In this document: positions 49,941 to 61,688 of the stretch, piece by piece
Numbering within the stretch: the stretch's first letter is position 1
Layout of the letters: every line of letters begins with the position of its first letter
Origin: Cephalopachus bancanus
Lineage: Eukaryota; Chordata; Mammalia; Primates; Tarsiidae
NCBI GenBank assembly: GCA_027257055.1
Contig: JAPVLO010000380.1
Location: 62,001-126,000, forward strand
Reading direction: 5' to 3'
Length of the DNA: 64,000 bases
Made by a program: the position numbers and the translations under genes
Notes under the pieces: model-generated
The model's input: the letters and a program-made list of their open reading frames with translations, nothing else
The model's database searches: none
What the model was told of the DNA's origin: nothing

Positions 49941-50212
49941 TTTTTTAAGTCAGAGTCTCACTCTGTCACCCAGGCTGGAGTGCAGTGACACGCTCACGGC
50001 CACCGCAGCCTTGATCTGCTTGGCTCAGGTGATCCTTCCACCACAGGCTTCCAAGTAGTTGGAACCACAGATGCGTGCCACCACACCTGGCTAATTTTTT
50101 TGGTTTATTGTAGAGACAAGGTCTCACCAAGTTACCCAGGCTGGACTTGAACGCCTCTTGCCTCCACCTCCCAAAAGTGCTGGAATTACAGGCGTGAGCC
50201 ACCATGCCTGAC
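49941..50212 (-). mobile_element. Alu SINE, antisense, at the other inversion edge
   Basis: Both arms present, ends CACCATGCCTGAC. Its T-run joins the mariner 5' part directly. Confidence 0.92.
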
Positions 50213-50224
50213 CCACAGTGCTTT

Positions 50225-50325
50225 CTATGAAGATTTACTTTGAACTGCGTAACAAGCTGTGAAAGTTAGGTATTTTTAGTGCCCATTTTGCACATCAGGA
50301 AAACATTTGGTTCTATTAAGAGACC
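50225..50325 (-). repeat. MIR SINE fragment, antisense
   Basis: AAGTTAGGTATTTTTAGTGCCCATTTTGCACATCAGGAAA fits the antisense MIR core. Confidence 0.55.
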
Positions 50326-50647
50326 TGCTTTCTTAATGTCTGTTCGCCACATGGCAACTGAAATGATCCTGATAAAACACATAAGACCATGGCAGTCCTC
50401 TGCTTACAGCTCCAGGTTTTCCACCCCACTTAGAAAACAAGGCCCCTCCTGCCTGTTCCCTCTGCCTGGAACCTTCCCAGGGCCCCCAGTATCAATCTGG
50501 CCCATTCCCTCACTCTGGCTGTTTCCTCAGATGCCCTTTCTTGAGGAGCTACCTCTGACCCCTCCCATCAGTTTAGAATTCCAGCTTGCTTCCCCACCCA
50601 CCCCTGACTCCATCCTCTTATGTTTTTCCATAGAACGTATAACCCAC

Positions 50648-50940
50648 TTTTTTTTTTTTTTTTGAGTTGGAGTCTCACTCTGTCGCCCATACTGGAGTGC
50701 AGTGGCCGCTCCCAGCCACTACAACCTCGACCTGCTGGGCTCCGGCGATCCTTCCGCCTCAGCCTTCCAAGTAGCTGGAGCTACAGGCGTGCGCTACCAC
50801 GCCCAGCTAATTTTTGATTTATTGTAGAGATGAGGTCTCACCAAGTCGCCCAGGCGGGTCTCGAACCCACGGGCTCAGGCAATCCACTCACCTCAGCCTC
50901 CCAAAGGCGCAGGATTACAGGCTGAGCCACCGAGCCCGGC
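50648..50940 (-). mobile_element. Alu SINE, antisense, in L2
   Basis: Flanked by TATAACCCACTT on both sides (50637-50648 and 50942-50953). Confidence 0.95.
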
Positions 50941-51083
50941 TATATAACCCACTTCTAACACAGCATGTAGCTTGCTTATTTTAAAACATTATTCACTGTA
51001 ATGAGACAAAAGTATGAACCGGTGCCAAGCTGCCTGTCCAAAATGGTGCAGTAGCTCTATTCTGGCTCTTGTTCTTTTACTTA

Positions 51084-51268
<185 letters not shown>

Positions 51269-51420
51269 AGATTAGTATTTATTGCCTATTTTCCTCCATG
51301 AAAACATGAGCTCTGTAAGGGTAGGTAATCTCTGTTTTATTCATGGATCTATCCCATGTTTGTGAAAAAATGTCTGGCACAGTAAATACTCAGTGTTTGT
51401 TGAGTGTATGAATGCAGAGC

Positions 51421-52049
51421 AGATAGAGAGTTCCAGGTCAGTAAGCTACTTCATGTGTGCAGCTTGTTCTTCTATTTGTGGCTTCCTTTGGTAGAAACAT
51501 GGACACTAGAAAAAAGCAAAGAAGGGACAGGACTGTTTTTCTAGTTAATTTTCAGGATTACTTAATCCAGAACTCAAAAAATTGGCTTAACTATGCTCTT
51601 TGAAGTTGCTGCCTCAGCAATTCCGATTGTCCTTCCCTCAAGGGAACATTCTGTTACTGAATGTTCCTTAAAAATATCTTTCAGACCTGTGTCATGGCTT
51701 ATCTTTTTCAGACCAGCAGAGAACCAAGCAAGAGGGGCGTGAACCATCATAATGGAGTTAGGTGACAAGGATAACTCACTGTAAGGGGGGGGGATGGTCT
51801 ACTAGAAGAGGAATCGCCCCAGAAGACTGTGTAGGGGCCCAGGCCTGGGGGCATTCAGGATAGAGTGGGTGGGAGGGTGGAGACTTAGAGGGGTGGATGA
51901 TTTTTGTTCCCTGGAAAGTCACAAGTGTTTGGACTATAAAAAGTTAAGGTCAATTCCAGTTCAGTGCTTATTTTTCATCCATAGAGGGAGAACAGACAAG
52001 AAGGAACTGCCTTTTCCTGGTGCACACTCATTTCTTTCTTGCTTGCTTG
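51421..52049. other. Unique intronic sequence
   Basis: Nothing recognised. Confidence 0.4.
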
Positions 52050-52343
52050 CTTTTTTTTTTTTGAGTTTTTTTTTCCGTCACCCAGGCTAGAGTGGTATGC
52101 TCTATGGTATGCTCACAGCTACCGCAGCCTCAACCTGCTGGGCTCCGGCGATCCTTCCGCCTCATCCTTCCAAGTAGCAGGAACTACAGGCACGCACTAC
52201 CATGCCCAGCTAATTTTTGATTTATTGTAGAGATGAGGTCTCGCCAAGTTGCCTGGGCTGGTCTTGAACCCGCAGGCTCAGGCAACCCACTCGCCTCGGC
52301 CTCCCAAAGTGCTGGGATTATAGGCTGAGCCAGTGAGCCTGGC
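52050..52343 (-). mobile_element. Alu SINE, antisense
   Basis: Flanked by ACACTCATTTCT on both sides (52023-52034 and 52344-52355) with CTTGCTTGC next to the left target; a TATGGTATGCTC duplication lies in the right arm. Confidence 0.93.
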
Positions 52344-52355
52344 TACACTCATTTC

Positions 52356-52887
52356 TATAGTCAATCCAGGCTTATAAATAAGTCTCTCGTTGGGAAGCTA
52401 CTACCATTAAGCCAAAGAAGTTAAACTGAAAAAAATTAAGCAAAGAAGATTCCATCTGGCCTTAAGTACCACCTAGTTTTGGAGAAAGTTAACTTTGGTA
52501 TGAACCAGTTTCTACTTTTCTCTGCTGGCATCTCTTTGATGTGTGGGCATTAACCACCCACCTGACCCTGTGGAGAACTGTCGGGCAATTCTGAGATGGT
52601 ATGGGTGTTGTGTGCCAGGACATTTGCTATAGATTGTTTTCCTGACCTTGTGTGCACTTTGAAATGAAACACAAAGGAAAAATGACTTCCCGCTTGACTT
52701 AAAATCCTGTCCTGTGATAGCCAGTTTCACTTTCTGCATCCATAAACCTTACAGGACTGAAGACCTGTGGGTCTGAAATGTCCTATAGTCGGATCTGTAG
52801 CTGATGATGGCTCTGAATGAAGTAAACCTCCTGTTTTACTATAGGGCCAGCTCTTTGGAATGTGATTTTGTGGTTTGTACTCATGTT
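52356..52887. other. Unique intronic sequence
   Basis: Nothing recognised. Confidence 0.4.
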
Positions 52888-53178
52888 TTTTTCTTTTTTT
52901 TTTTTTTGAGTTGGTTTCTCACTCTGTCACCCAGGCTGGAATGCAGTGGCACACTCACAGCCACTGCAGACACAACCTGCTGGTCTCAGGCAATCCCTCC
53001 ACCTCAGCCTTCCAAGTAGCTGAGACTACAGGCATGTGCCACCACACCCAGCTAATTTTTTGATTTATTGTAGAGATGAGGTCTGGCCCAGGCTAGTCTT
53101 AAACCTGTGGGCTCAGGCAGTCCTCTTGCCTCTGCCTCCCAAAGTGCTGGGATCATAGCGTGAGCCACTGTGCCCAGC
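52888..53178 (-). mobile_element. Alu SINE, antisense
   Basis: Flanked by TTGTACT on both sides; left arm lacks the CAAGTTG segment by a separate deletion (GGTCTGGCCCAGG). Confidence 0.92.
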
Positions 53179-53613
53179 TTGTACTTGTGATTCTTCAGAG
53201 TTCTGGTGAGAGTACTTGATGCCAAAAGACTGATTTTAATTTGCATATGTCTCCTCCGGTATATAACTAATATGTTAGTTAGAAACTCCTTGTATCTTTT
53301 ACTTGAGCCAAGGTTGATTTTTCTAAAAAGAAGCCAAGTTTTGCAAGTTCATGGAACCTGGTGAGATGGGCATCTCATTTGGGAACTTAGGACCTGGAAG
53401 TTTAAAAGTGATACATTAGCATGAAAATCACAGTGGCAGAGGCCTCCCTGTTGAACAGTGACTGGCAGAGCAGAGGCCCCTTAGAAAGATCAGTGTCTGG
53501 ATCCTCATCCTTTCTTAAAATTGATGCCTGACAAGTGCCCAAAGTCCAGATCGCCTGGTCAGTTCTTTTCTCCCTCCTGTTTCATCTCTTTCTTGCTTTA
53601 CAAAAGAAAAAAA
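53179..53613. other. Unique intronic sequence
   Basis: Nothing recognised. Confidence 0.4.
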
Positions 53614-53920
53614 GGGCCTTATGCGGTAGCTCTCACCTGTAATTCCAGCACTTTGGGAGGCTGAAGTGAGAGAATTTCCTAAGCCCAGGAGTTCGAGACC
53701 AGCCTGGGCAACATGGTGAAACCTCATCTTTACAATGAAATTAAAAGATTAGCCAAGTGTGGTGGCGCACACCTGTAGTTCCAGCTACTTGGAAGGCTGA
53801 GTTGGAAGGATTGCCTGAGCCTAGCAGGTCAAGGCTGCAGTAGCCATAATCGTGTGACTGCACTCCATCCTAGGCAACAGAATGAGACTCTGACTCAAAA
53901 AAAAGAAAAAAGAAAAAAAG
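53614..53920 (+). mobile_element. Alu SINE, sense
   Basis: Full-length with a (GAAAAAA)n tail. Confidence 0.92.
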
Positions 53921-54398
53921 AGGTCTTTCACCTCTCTAGCATCACTATGAGACATCAATTCTCGAATGTCTTGGTCTCAAGATCCCTTTAGAGGCTTAGA
54001 AATTAATCAAGGCTTAGAAATTAAAGCGAAACATTTTTAAGACAAAAATACACAAGCACATATTCCATCGGCTAATAGAGCTATGACATCATCACACCTC
54101 ATACAGCCTCCAGGAAATTATTTTGGAAAATTCCATCATATATTTCTGAGAGAATAAGAGTGAAAAGTAAAAATAATATATTATTATTATGAAGCAGTTT
54201 TCACTTTGTGGACTACTAAAAGGGTGTCTGGAATCCCCTGTTGTCTCTGGACCACATTTTGAGAATGGTTGCTGTGGTACATTATCTTGGGGTTAAGAAA
54301 TTTCTAGACCACCATACAGACAGAAAATTCCACATTTTTTCCAGCAAAGGAATTACCCTTCCAATAAAATTATCCTTATGCTTAAGAATTACTTACAG
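53921..54398. other. Unique intronic sequence
   Basis: A short local duplication, AGGCTTAGAAATTAA, at 53993-54020. Otherwise nothing recognised. Confidence 0.4.
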
Positions 54399-54688
54399 CT
54401 GGGCTCGGTGGCTCAGCCTGTAATCCCGTGCCTTGGGAGGCTGAGGTGAGTGGATTGCCTGAGCCCGCAGATTTGAGACCCGCCTGGGCAACTTGGCGAG
54501 ACCTCATCTCTACAATGAATCAAAAAAATTAGCCATGTGGTAGTGTGTACCTGTAGTTCCAGCTACTTGGAAGGCTGAGGCGGAAGGATCGCCGGAGCCC
54601 AGCAGGTAGAGGCTGCGGTGGCTGGGAGTGGCCACTGCACTCCAGTCTGGGCGACAGGGTGAGACTCCAACTCAAAAAAAAAAAAACT
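54399..54688 (+). mobile_element. Alu SINE, sense
   Basis: Flanked by ATTACTTACA and CTTACTTACA. It keeps CAACTTGG although otherwise of the young type. Confidence 0.94.
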
Positions 54689-54731
54689 TACTTACATTGT
54701 TTTGATCAGTTGTATCCTAATAATAAGTATA

Positions 54732-54868
54732 ATCAGCTTAACATGGTGACTCACACCTCCTGTAATCCCAGCACTTTAGGAGGCCAAAGTGGGAGGACCA
54801 CTGGCACCCAGGAATTCAAGACCAGCGTAGGCAGCATAGTGAGACCTTGTCTCTATAAAAACTCAGAC
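54732..54868 (+). mobile_element. Alu left-arm monomer, sense
   Basis: One arm, AACATGGTGACTCACACC ... GACCTTGTCTCTATAAAAA. Confidence 0.82.
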
Positions 54869-55424
54869 ACCAGTAACAACCTTCCATCTAGATGAAAAAT
54901 AACAAAAATGTACCAGCGCCGATTTTTTTGTGCATATTTAACCACTCAAGAGAAGTTCTAATATAAAAGGGATCAGACTTTCATTTTTCTTCCAGTTTCT
55001 CCCAGACACATATCCTCTGTCACACAGTGACCACTTGGTCCCTGCCCTGGTACAGTCTTGGCCATGCAGACATATGACCCGGAACGACCTTTCTGGGCTG
55101 ATGCTTACTGTGCTTCCCAGGGTAGTTTTTTTTCCTTTCATTTTTCAAATATTTTATTACTCCTCTAGGGACAAACTTTGAACTTAAAAATAGCAGATGG
55201 AAAATTTCCTACACAAGTAGCCAGTTAGAAGAAAACAAAATGAACTTTTCAGGTAAGAAGTAAATGTTGGCATCTTTTCAACAGTTTTCTCTTTCTCAAG
55301 CTCATGAAGATGATACTGCATGCCAGATGATAATTTTGTGTGCCATAGATATAGAAGTGTCCAGATTCAGCTAAATAGTATATATTGTGTAGCTGTACCT
55401 AAAAATAAAACTTAAATTTTAAAA
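54869..55424. other. Unique intronic sequence
   Basis: Nothing recognised. Confidence 0.4.
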
Positions 55425-55579
55425 TAGCTTTAGATTTACAGAAAAACCAGGAAAATAGTACAGAGAGTTCCTATAAATGTTATCACCACTCTCTCTTACT
55501 TTTAACATCTGTGTAGTACATTCATTACAATTGATAATCTAATACTCATTTTATTATTATTATTGTTGTTGTTGTTGTT

Positions 55580-55748
55580 ATTTGAGTCAGGGACTTAGGC
55601 AATCCTTCTGCCTCATCCTCCCAAGTAACTGAAGCTACTGCCATGTGCCACCACGCCTGGCTGCTTTCTTGTAGAGACGAGGTCTGGTCTCCAACTCCTG
55701 GGCTCAAACAGTCCTTCTGCCTTGGCCTCCCAAAGTGCTGGGATTATT
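55580..55748 (-). mobile_element. Alu fragment with internal deletions, antisense
   Basis: GAGTCAGGGACTTAGGCAATCC start and GTGCTGGGATTATT end, about half the normal length; flanked by (ATT)n. Confidence 0.8.
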
Positions 55749-55899
55749 ATTAACTGAAGTCCATACTTTATTCAGATTTTCTGAGTTTTTACCTACTGTC
55801 CTTTTTCTGTTCCAGCATTTCATCCAGAATGCCACATTACATTTAGTCATCATGTCTCCTTAGGCTCCTCTTGGTTATGACAGTTTCTCAAACTTAAAA

Positions 55900-56171
55900 A
55901 AAATTTTTTTTTGTGTTGGAATCTCACTGTCACCCAGGCTGGAGTACAGTGGCACACTCAGGGCCACCGCAGCTTCAACCGACTGGGCTCAAGCGATCTT
56001 TCCAACTCAGCCTTCCAAATAGCTGGAACCATAGGCACACACCACCATACCAAGCTAGTTTTTTGATTTATTGTAGAGACAAGATCTCACCAAGTTGCCC
56101 AGGCTCAGACAATCCTCTTGCCTCCACCTCCCAAAGTGTTGGATTACAGGCGTGAGCCACTGCAGCTGACC
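55900..56171 (-). mobile_element. Alu SINE, antisense, in the L1M relic
   Basis: Flanked by CAGTTTCTCAAACTT on both sides (about 55880 and 56171). Confidence 0.94.
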
Positions 56172-57223
56172 AGTTTCTCAAACTTTTCGTGTTTTTAATG
56201 ACCTTGCCAGTTTTGAAGTGTTTTGTAGAATGTCTCACAATTTGGACCTGACTGCTGTTTTTCTCGTGACTCTATTGGGGCTTTATGTTTTGGGGAGGAA
56301 GACCGAAGAGAGGAAGTACCATTTTCATCACATCTGATCAACATGTCTTATCACTGTTGGCTTGAACCTTGATCATCTGAGGTAGTGTTGGTCAGTTTCT
56401 CCACTCAAAAGTGTTCTTTTTTTCTCCTTTCCAAACTGTACTTGTTGGAAGGAAGTCACAATGTGCTGCCCATGCTTAAGGAGTGAGTAGTAATACTTCA
56501 CCGCCTTAAATAGGGAATATCCACATAAACTACTTGGAATTCTTCTGCAGGGGAGATTTGTGTATTTTCCCCTATTTATTTATATTAGTAGAGACTCATG
56601 GATATATGTTTTATACTTTGGATTATAATCCAGTGCTACTTCATTTATTTTCTTGCTCAAACTGTTCCAGCTTTTACTATGGGAATTCTGAGCTTAGCTT
56701 CTGTGTCTTTTTGGCATACCCCATTATTGTCTGTGTGTGTGTTTGAGTGTGTGTGTATGTGTTGCACTTGAGTTTGTATTATATTTCATTCCTGGCTCAT
56801 CTTATATGTTTTCTGCCCCATCTGAGAATCAGTCATTTCTATAGGGAGCCCTGGTGCCTTTTATTGGAGAATGGTATTTAGAAATCAAGATCTGGGTAAT
56901 GTCTTTTCCTTTCTATTTAATCACTTCTAAAAATTTTTAAGATGCCTTCAAACTTCTAAAATGATAGAATTTTTCATTTAGCACTAGTGCCTTCTCTTCA
57001 GTTACTTAAAATGCCTTGCATTTATATAATAATTCCTTGTGAATCTGACCAGTTTTTAACATTAAAAAAGGATACAACAGATCATCTGAAATATTTAATA
57101 TTGTGGCTTTTGCCATGTTACTTCCAGTGGCATAGTGTATTTTGGGGGCAAAGCAACAGCACTGGTTAAACCTCTCAGAGCCCACCTTTCTTGATACTGG
57201 GCCCAGTGATTCTCAGTAATTTA

Positions 57224-57541
57224 TTTTTATTTATTTATTTATTTATTTATGTTGTTGTTGTTGAGTTGGAGTCTCACTCTGTCGCCCAGACTGGAGTGCC
57301 ATGGCCGCTTCTGGCCACCGCAGCCTCCACCTGCTGGGCTCCGGCGATCCGTCCGCCTCAGCCTTTCAAATACCTGGAACTACAGGCGCGCACTACCATG
57401 CCCAGCTAATTTTTTATTTATTGTAGAGATGAGGTCTCGCCAAGTTGCCCAGGCGGGTCTCGAACCCACGGGCTCAGGCAATCCACTCACCTCAGCCTCC
57501 CAAAGGCACGGGATTACAGGCTGAGCCACCGAGCCGGGCTC
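57224..57541 (-). mobile_element. Alu SINE, antisense (first of a second same-site pair)
   Basis: Flanked by CAGTAATTTATTTTTA at 57214 and 57542. CpG-rich right arm. Confidence 0.94.
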
Positions 57542-57557
57542 CAGTAATTTATTTTTA

Positions 57558-57871
57558 TTTTTATTTATTTATTTGTTTGTTTTGAGTCAGAGTCTCACTC
57601 TGTCACCCAGACTGGAGTGCGGTGGCATCCTCATGGCCACTGCAGCCTCGATCTACTGGGTTCAGGTGATCCTTCTTCCTCAGCCTTCCAAGTAGCTGGA
57701 ACTACAGGCATACACCACCATATCCAGCTAATTTTTTGATTTATTATAGAGATGAGGGCACACCAAGTTGCCCGGGTTGGTCTCAAACCCATGAGCTCAG
57801 GTAATCATCTCACCTCAGCCTCCCAAAGAGCTGGGATTATAGGGGTGAGCCACTGCACCCAGCCTGATTAG
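57558..57871 (-). mobile_element. Alu SINE, antisense (second of the pair)
   Basis: Flanked by CAGTAATTTA at 57542 and 57872, the same target as its neighbour; GAGTCAGAGTCTCACTC type. Confidence 0.94.
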
Positions 57872-58162
57872 CAGTAATTTAAAAGTCTGAATGATACTAT
57901 TTCATTACTTAATGTCTCACCATTCAGGAACTGAGTAAACGAAAACAACTGTCTTTTGGGTGCCTTGTTCTTGGTGCCTAGGGTTTAACCCCAGCTTTTT
58001 TGTTTCTATAGCCAGCACACCTTTTAAATTAACTTTGCACTTAGGGCCTGAAGTCATGAATCAAGAAATACAATTTTTAAAAAATCAAAGACATCTGTAG
58101 GGTTTTGGTAAACAGCAACCTGTCTTTCTGCTGCTGGTCTCACGGATCTCCTTCCATTCCAG

Positions 58163-58249
58163 GTCTGTCAGAGGCAGCAGTCTTCAGCTGTGAAGCCCAC
58201 AATGACAAAGGACTGACGGTGTCCAAGGGTGTGCAGATCAACATCAAAG
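58163..58249 (+). CDS. MERTK: MERTK coding exon 5: end of Ig-like domain 2
   Basis: An 87-bp exon, phase 1 at both ends, between acceptor CATTCCAG and donor AAAG|GTAAGC. It reads [20 protein letters not shown] then KGVQINIK. The [10 protein letters not shown] block supplies the second Ig2 cysteine and the conserved Asn-Asp-Lys-Gly turn of TAM receptors. The human protein as remembered has LTEMAVFSC, so T to S and M to A are lemur-side differences. Confidence 0.97.
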
Positions 58250-58304
58250 GTAAGCATTAAGGCCGGGTCCCTTGGGTATGTACTGGGAGCTGGCCGGGTG
58301 CAGC

Positions 58305-58510
58305 ATGAGCTCTGTACCAGCCACCTGGGTTTGAGTGTTGGCTTTCCCACTGACATTCTGTGTGACCTTGGACAAGAAACCTCTTTGGTTTCAGCGTTCC
58401 CCTCTGAAAAATGGAGATAATTATAGACCCTACTTATTGTTGACGCTGAATTATTTAATATAAATAAAAGCACTCACAAGTGCCTGGCACATAAATTTTG
58501 TTAAACATTC
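58305..58510 (+). repeat. MIR SINE, sense, next to exon 5
   Basis: GTGTGACCTTGGACAAG, GAAAAATGGAGATAATTATAG and GTGCCTGGCACATAA are the MIR core and 3' part. Confidence 0.85.
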
Positions 58511-60089
58511 ACTTGTTTAGTTCTGCCTTAGTCTGAGAAGAGAATAAGCTAAACTGTTTACCCTTGATCATATTAGCTCCTATTTTTACTTTTTCCCTCA
58601 TCCATCCTGAACTAGTCCTTATTAACCCTTGAAGAGCCCTGTGGTGGGGGTGGCTTGGGGCATGATCTAGGAAATGGGCGTTATCCTTCCCTGGTCACCT
58701 TGGCCTGACACAAGTCTCTGCCAGCTACTGACTACGGTGGAGGGAAGTAGGGAGCAGAGAGTGGGTCAGACTCACTCTTCTGCCGAACCCAGTGTTCCTG
58801 TCTCTCTTTCTCCTAATCGCTCTCTTTGAGCTAGAATTTCACTACAGCTGAGCTTGCTTGGCAGTGAATTATAGTAACAGAATGAAAAGTAGGTGTTTGA
58901 AGGCCCCCAGGCTAGTGGAGACATTCCAATCCAATTCATCTACCTTGTCCTTCTGTGTGATCCAGAATCTTTAAACCTGAAATTGGAAAGAAAAGGAAAA
59001 CCTACAAGTAAATAGTTTTACCTCTTTTCAAATCAGTTTCCTTACTCTCTCATAGAATTTCTAGCACATTTTATATTTTATGATTTGATGTTAGTTTAGG
59101 TATTGAGAAGTAAATATTGGGTTCATCCTATCCTTGGGGAAACAATGCAAGGAAAAAGCAGAACATGTTTAATAGGAGTTAAAGTTTGGGTATATGCAAT
59201 AGGAGATTCAAAATTACAAAAGAAGCTGTACTTTTTAAAGGTACTGATTTTCGTTTTAGCAAATCAACTGGATAAAGGCCATAGTCGGGCATTTTCTAAA
59301 AGCTCACTGGAACAAAAAAATAAGCAAACTGAAAGTTATTACTGGAGGAAGTGTATAACTTCCTTCCTTCATTACAGATACCTTTATTACAATTTTCAAA
59401 AGATATGTTGGGAATTTCAGAAATTCATGAGTGGGTGTAAGGACATTTTCATAAAGTATAAACTTCTTAAAATTTAAAAATGCATAAAATGAGAAGGACT
59501 TCCTTAATTTTAAGCTTCACGCAGAACCTCAGCTAAGATTTTATTTGATTAAATCTTAGTTTCAAAACTTATGCTTTTGGCTTTCTTTTATTGTAAAATT
59601 TATATCAAAGCCACCAAGACTCCCTTCTTCTAATACGTTATGACTGTGGTATATATGGTCAAATTTTGATCTGGAAAGGCAGATACTTCAGGGCGGTTCT
59701 ATAAATAATCTGCTTAGGGAAATGAGTCAGACAATATACTGATTGTTCCCCATTCACCAGGCTTCATGTCTGCCCGTAAAACCAAAATTCCTGAACGTGG
59801 TATCCAGTACACACTTAATAGGGTCCCAGCCTACCTTCCTCCTTCTCCTGCTCACTCCATCATCACCTTTACTGCCACACCTACCCTGCGTCTCACCTGT
59901 GGCTGACCTCATTTACTCCTTACCACAGCTCGGTGTAGCTGTTCTGTTTCCATCCTGCACTTACAAAAGGGGGCACTGTGTAGAGACAGGGCATGTAACT
60001 GTGCCCTTGGCCTTATAGCTGGTCAGGTGGTAGACCAGACTCCTGGTCCCTATCCGTCTGCCTGCTGTCCCTTGTGACAGGCCTCTGGT
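58511..60089. other. Unique sequence of intron 5
   Basis: No Alu. A 124-codon + strand open frame at 59103-59477 is AT-rich and without recognisable domain. Confidence 0.45.
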
Positions 60090-60325
60090 GTCCTGTTGAG
60101 GGACACAGGCTCTGGGGTCATACAGACCTGAGTTCAGGTCCCTGTTCTACTGATTACAACTTCTCTGTGACCTTTGGCAAGTTTTTGACTCTTCTGATCC
60201 TCAGTTTCTTCATCTGTAAGTGGGGATTTTAAGATTACCTCTTTAATAAAGTTCTAGGAATGACTAAATGAAGTCCATAAAGTGTCTGGCACATGGTAAG
60301 CACACAAACATGTTAGCCATCATTT
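60090..60325 (+). repeat. MIR SINE, sense
   Basis: CTCTGGGGTCATACAGACCTGAGTTCAGGTCC, TCTGTGACCTTTGGCAAGT, CTCAGTTTCTTCATCTGTAAG and GTCTGGCACATGGTAAGCAC: a nearly complete MIR. Confidence 0.92.
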
Positions 60326-60729
60326 TTTTTTTTTAGATTAGAAAATATAATTTATTTAGAAAATAAATGAGAGGGAGAGAGGGATAGAGAGATTCACCTC
60401 CCCAAGGTAGGGAAGGGGGCCAAAGCTAAGAAACATGGCGGTGGTAGCTCAGAGAGCCACTTGGACACACCAGAGTTTAGTAAGGCAGTGGCCCATTTTT
60501 AATTATGAATGTAATTATTATTAAGAATTAGATTTAGCACAAAGAAATAAAATGCCCCAAACTTCATACCGTTCTTGGATTCTAACTGAAATAGTTATCC
60601 TTGTCCCACATGCAGGAGGTCATTACACACTCATCATCACACACATGCCATCCCCTGCCCCCAACAGGTGCAGTTGGCTCTTTTGCTTGAACTGACTCTA
60701 ACTGTTTGTTTGGCAGGAAAACTTCTCCC

Positions 60730-60797
60730 CCTACACACACACACACACGCACACTCATACACACACATAGACACACACACTTACACACACACAAACT
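60730..60797. repeat. (CA)n microsatellite, imperfect
   Basis: CA repeats broken by CGCACACT, ATACAC and TAGACA interruptions. Confidence 0.95.
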
Positions 60798-61036
60798 CCC
60801 ACGGCACCCCCTCTTCTGGGCACAGGGCACTCTGACTTTAGTTAATGTGGGTTTTCCCCACTGGGTTATGTACTCCATGAGAGCAGGACTACGATTCTTT
60901 GTCCCTGTTTAGTGCACGTGCCCAGCCTGGTGACCACACACAGTAGGATCATGAATATGCATTAAAGCATTTGTTTGGTAGCTGTGGCCTCCTGTGGGTT
61001 ATAATTGCATTTGTGCGTATCTTTGTTTTTACATAG

Positions 61037-61152
61037 CAATTCCCTCCCCACCAACTGCTGTCAGCATCCACAACAGTACTGCACACAGCATTCTCATCTC
61101 CTGGGTCCCAGGTTTTGATGGATACTCCCCATTCAGGAATTGCAGCGTGCTG
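61037..61152 (+). CDS. MERTK: MERTK coding exon 6: first part of fibronectin type III domain 1
   Basis: A 116-bp exon, phase 1 in and phase 0 out. It reads [20 protein letters not shown] then [18 protein letters not shown]. The PP-T-x-V-S start and the I-L-I-S-W core are the A, B and C strands of an FN3 domain; sequons are NST and NCS. The last codons are GTG CTG before the donor GTAAGC, where human as remembered has Ile-Gln, giving a Leu at the exon edge. The rest of FN3-1 is in exon 7, beyond the window. Confidence 0.96.
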
Positions 61153-61239
61153 GTAAGCCTCTGGGATGGAGAGGGATATTGTTTGGGGCTCTGTGGGTCT
61201 GTGAATTTTTCTTCCTCCTGAGAATGGGCATGGAGGGCA

Positions 61240-61688
61240 TTTCTTCACCTCTGCTCAGAGTCCTTTGACCTCCCTGCTTCTCAGTATCCACTATGCGTGC
61301 ACCATTCTGTGCCCATGCTCTGTCCATGATGCAGCTTCCTTCCCAACCAGAAGAGAAACGTTTCCAAGGCAGAATGTCAAGACCAGGGAGAATTAATTTT
61401 TCCAGTAAAAAAAAACCACATCCTTAAATGAGAGTTGAGGAAGACAGGCACTCCACAGCATAGCTTTTCCTGGGCTGGTGGCCATAAAGAACAGAAAGAA
61501 CAGCTCAGGATAGGTCATCTGCACTACTGGATGTAGCGTGTTAGCCAGTGTCTCCTGAGAAAACCAGGGGTTACAGACCTTATAGAGTCTTTAACCATTT
61601 TTAACCACTGCCTACAATTGATATGAAACAGTGCTGTAAGAAATATAAGTTAGCCATCCTAAAATGATACTTTACCCCAATGTGAGCT
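61240..61688. other. Unique sequence at the start of intron 6
   Basis: Nothing recognised. Confidence 0.4.

Larger units (their letters stand above)
55425..56930 (+). repeat. Long L1M-class relic, interrupted by two Alus
   Basis: Ordered landmarks of one old repeat unit: TTTAGATTTACAGAAAAACC, CCAGAATGCCACATTACATTTAGTC, CTTGGTTATGACAGTTTCTCAAACTT, TTTTGTAGAATGTCTCACAATTTGG, GGAGGAAGACCGAAGAGAGG, CATGTCTTATCACTGTTGG and GGAATTCTTCTGCAGGGGAG. Recognised as an old LINE-1 untranslated region; exact subfamily not assigned. Confidence 0.6.
58250..61036 (+). other. MERTK: MERTK intron 5
   Basis: A 2.8-kb intron from GTAAGC to the acceptor TTTTTACATAG. It has two sense-strand MIRs and a CA-rich microsatellite but no recognised Alu, unlike the flanking introns. 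Confidence 0.9.

Noticed and set aside
59103..59477. 124-residue + strand frame in intron 5
   Set aside because: AT-rich, no start context, splice sites or domain; chance open frame.
60730..60797. CA-rich tract as a possible Z-DNA regulatory site
   Set aside because: It is imperfect and there is no other evidence of regulation; kept only as a microsatellite.
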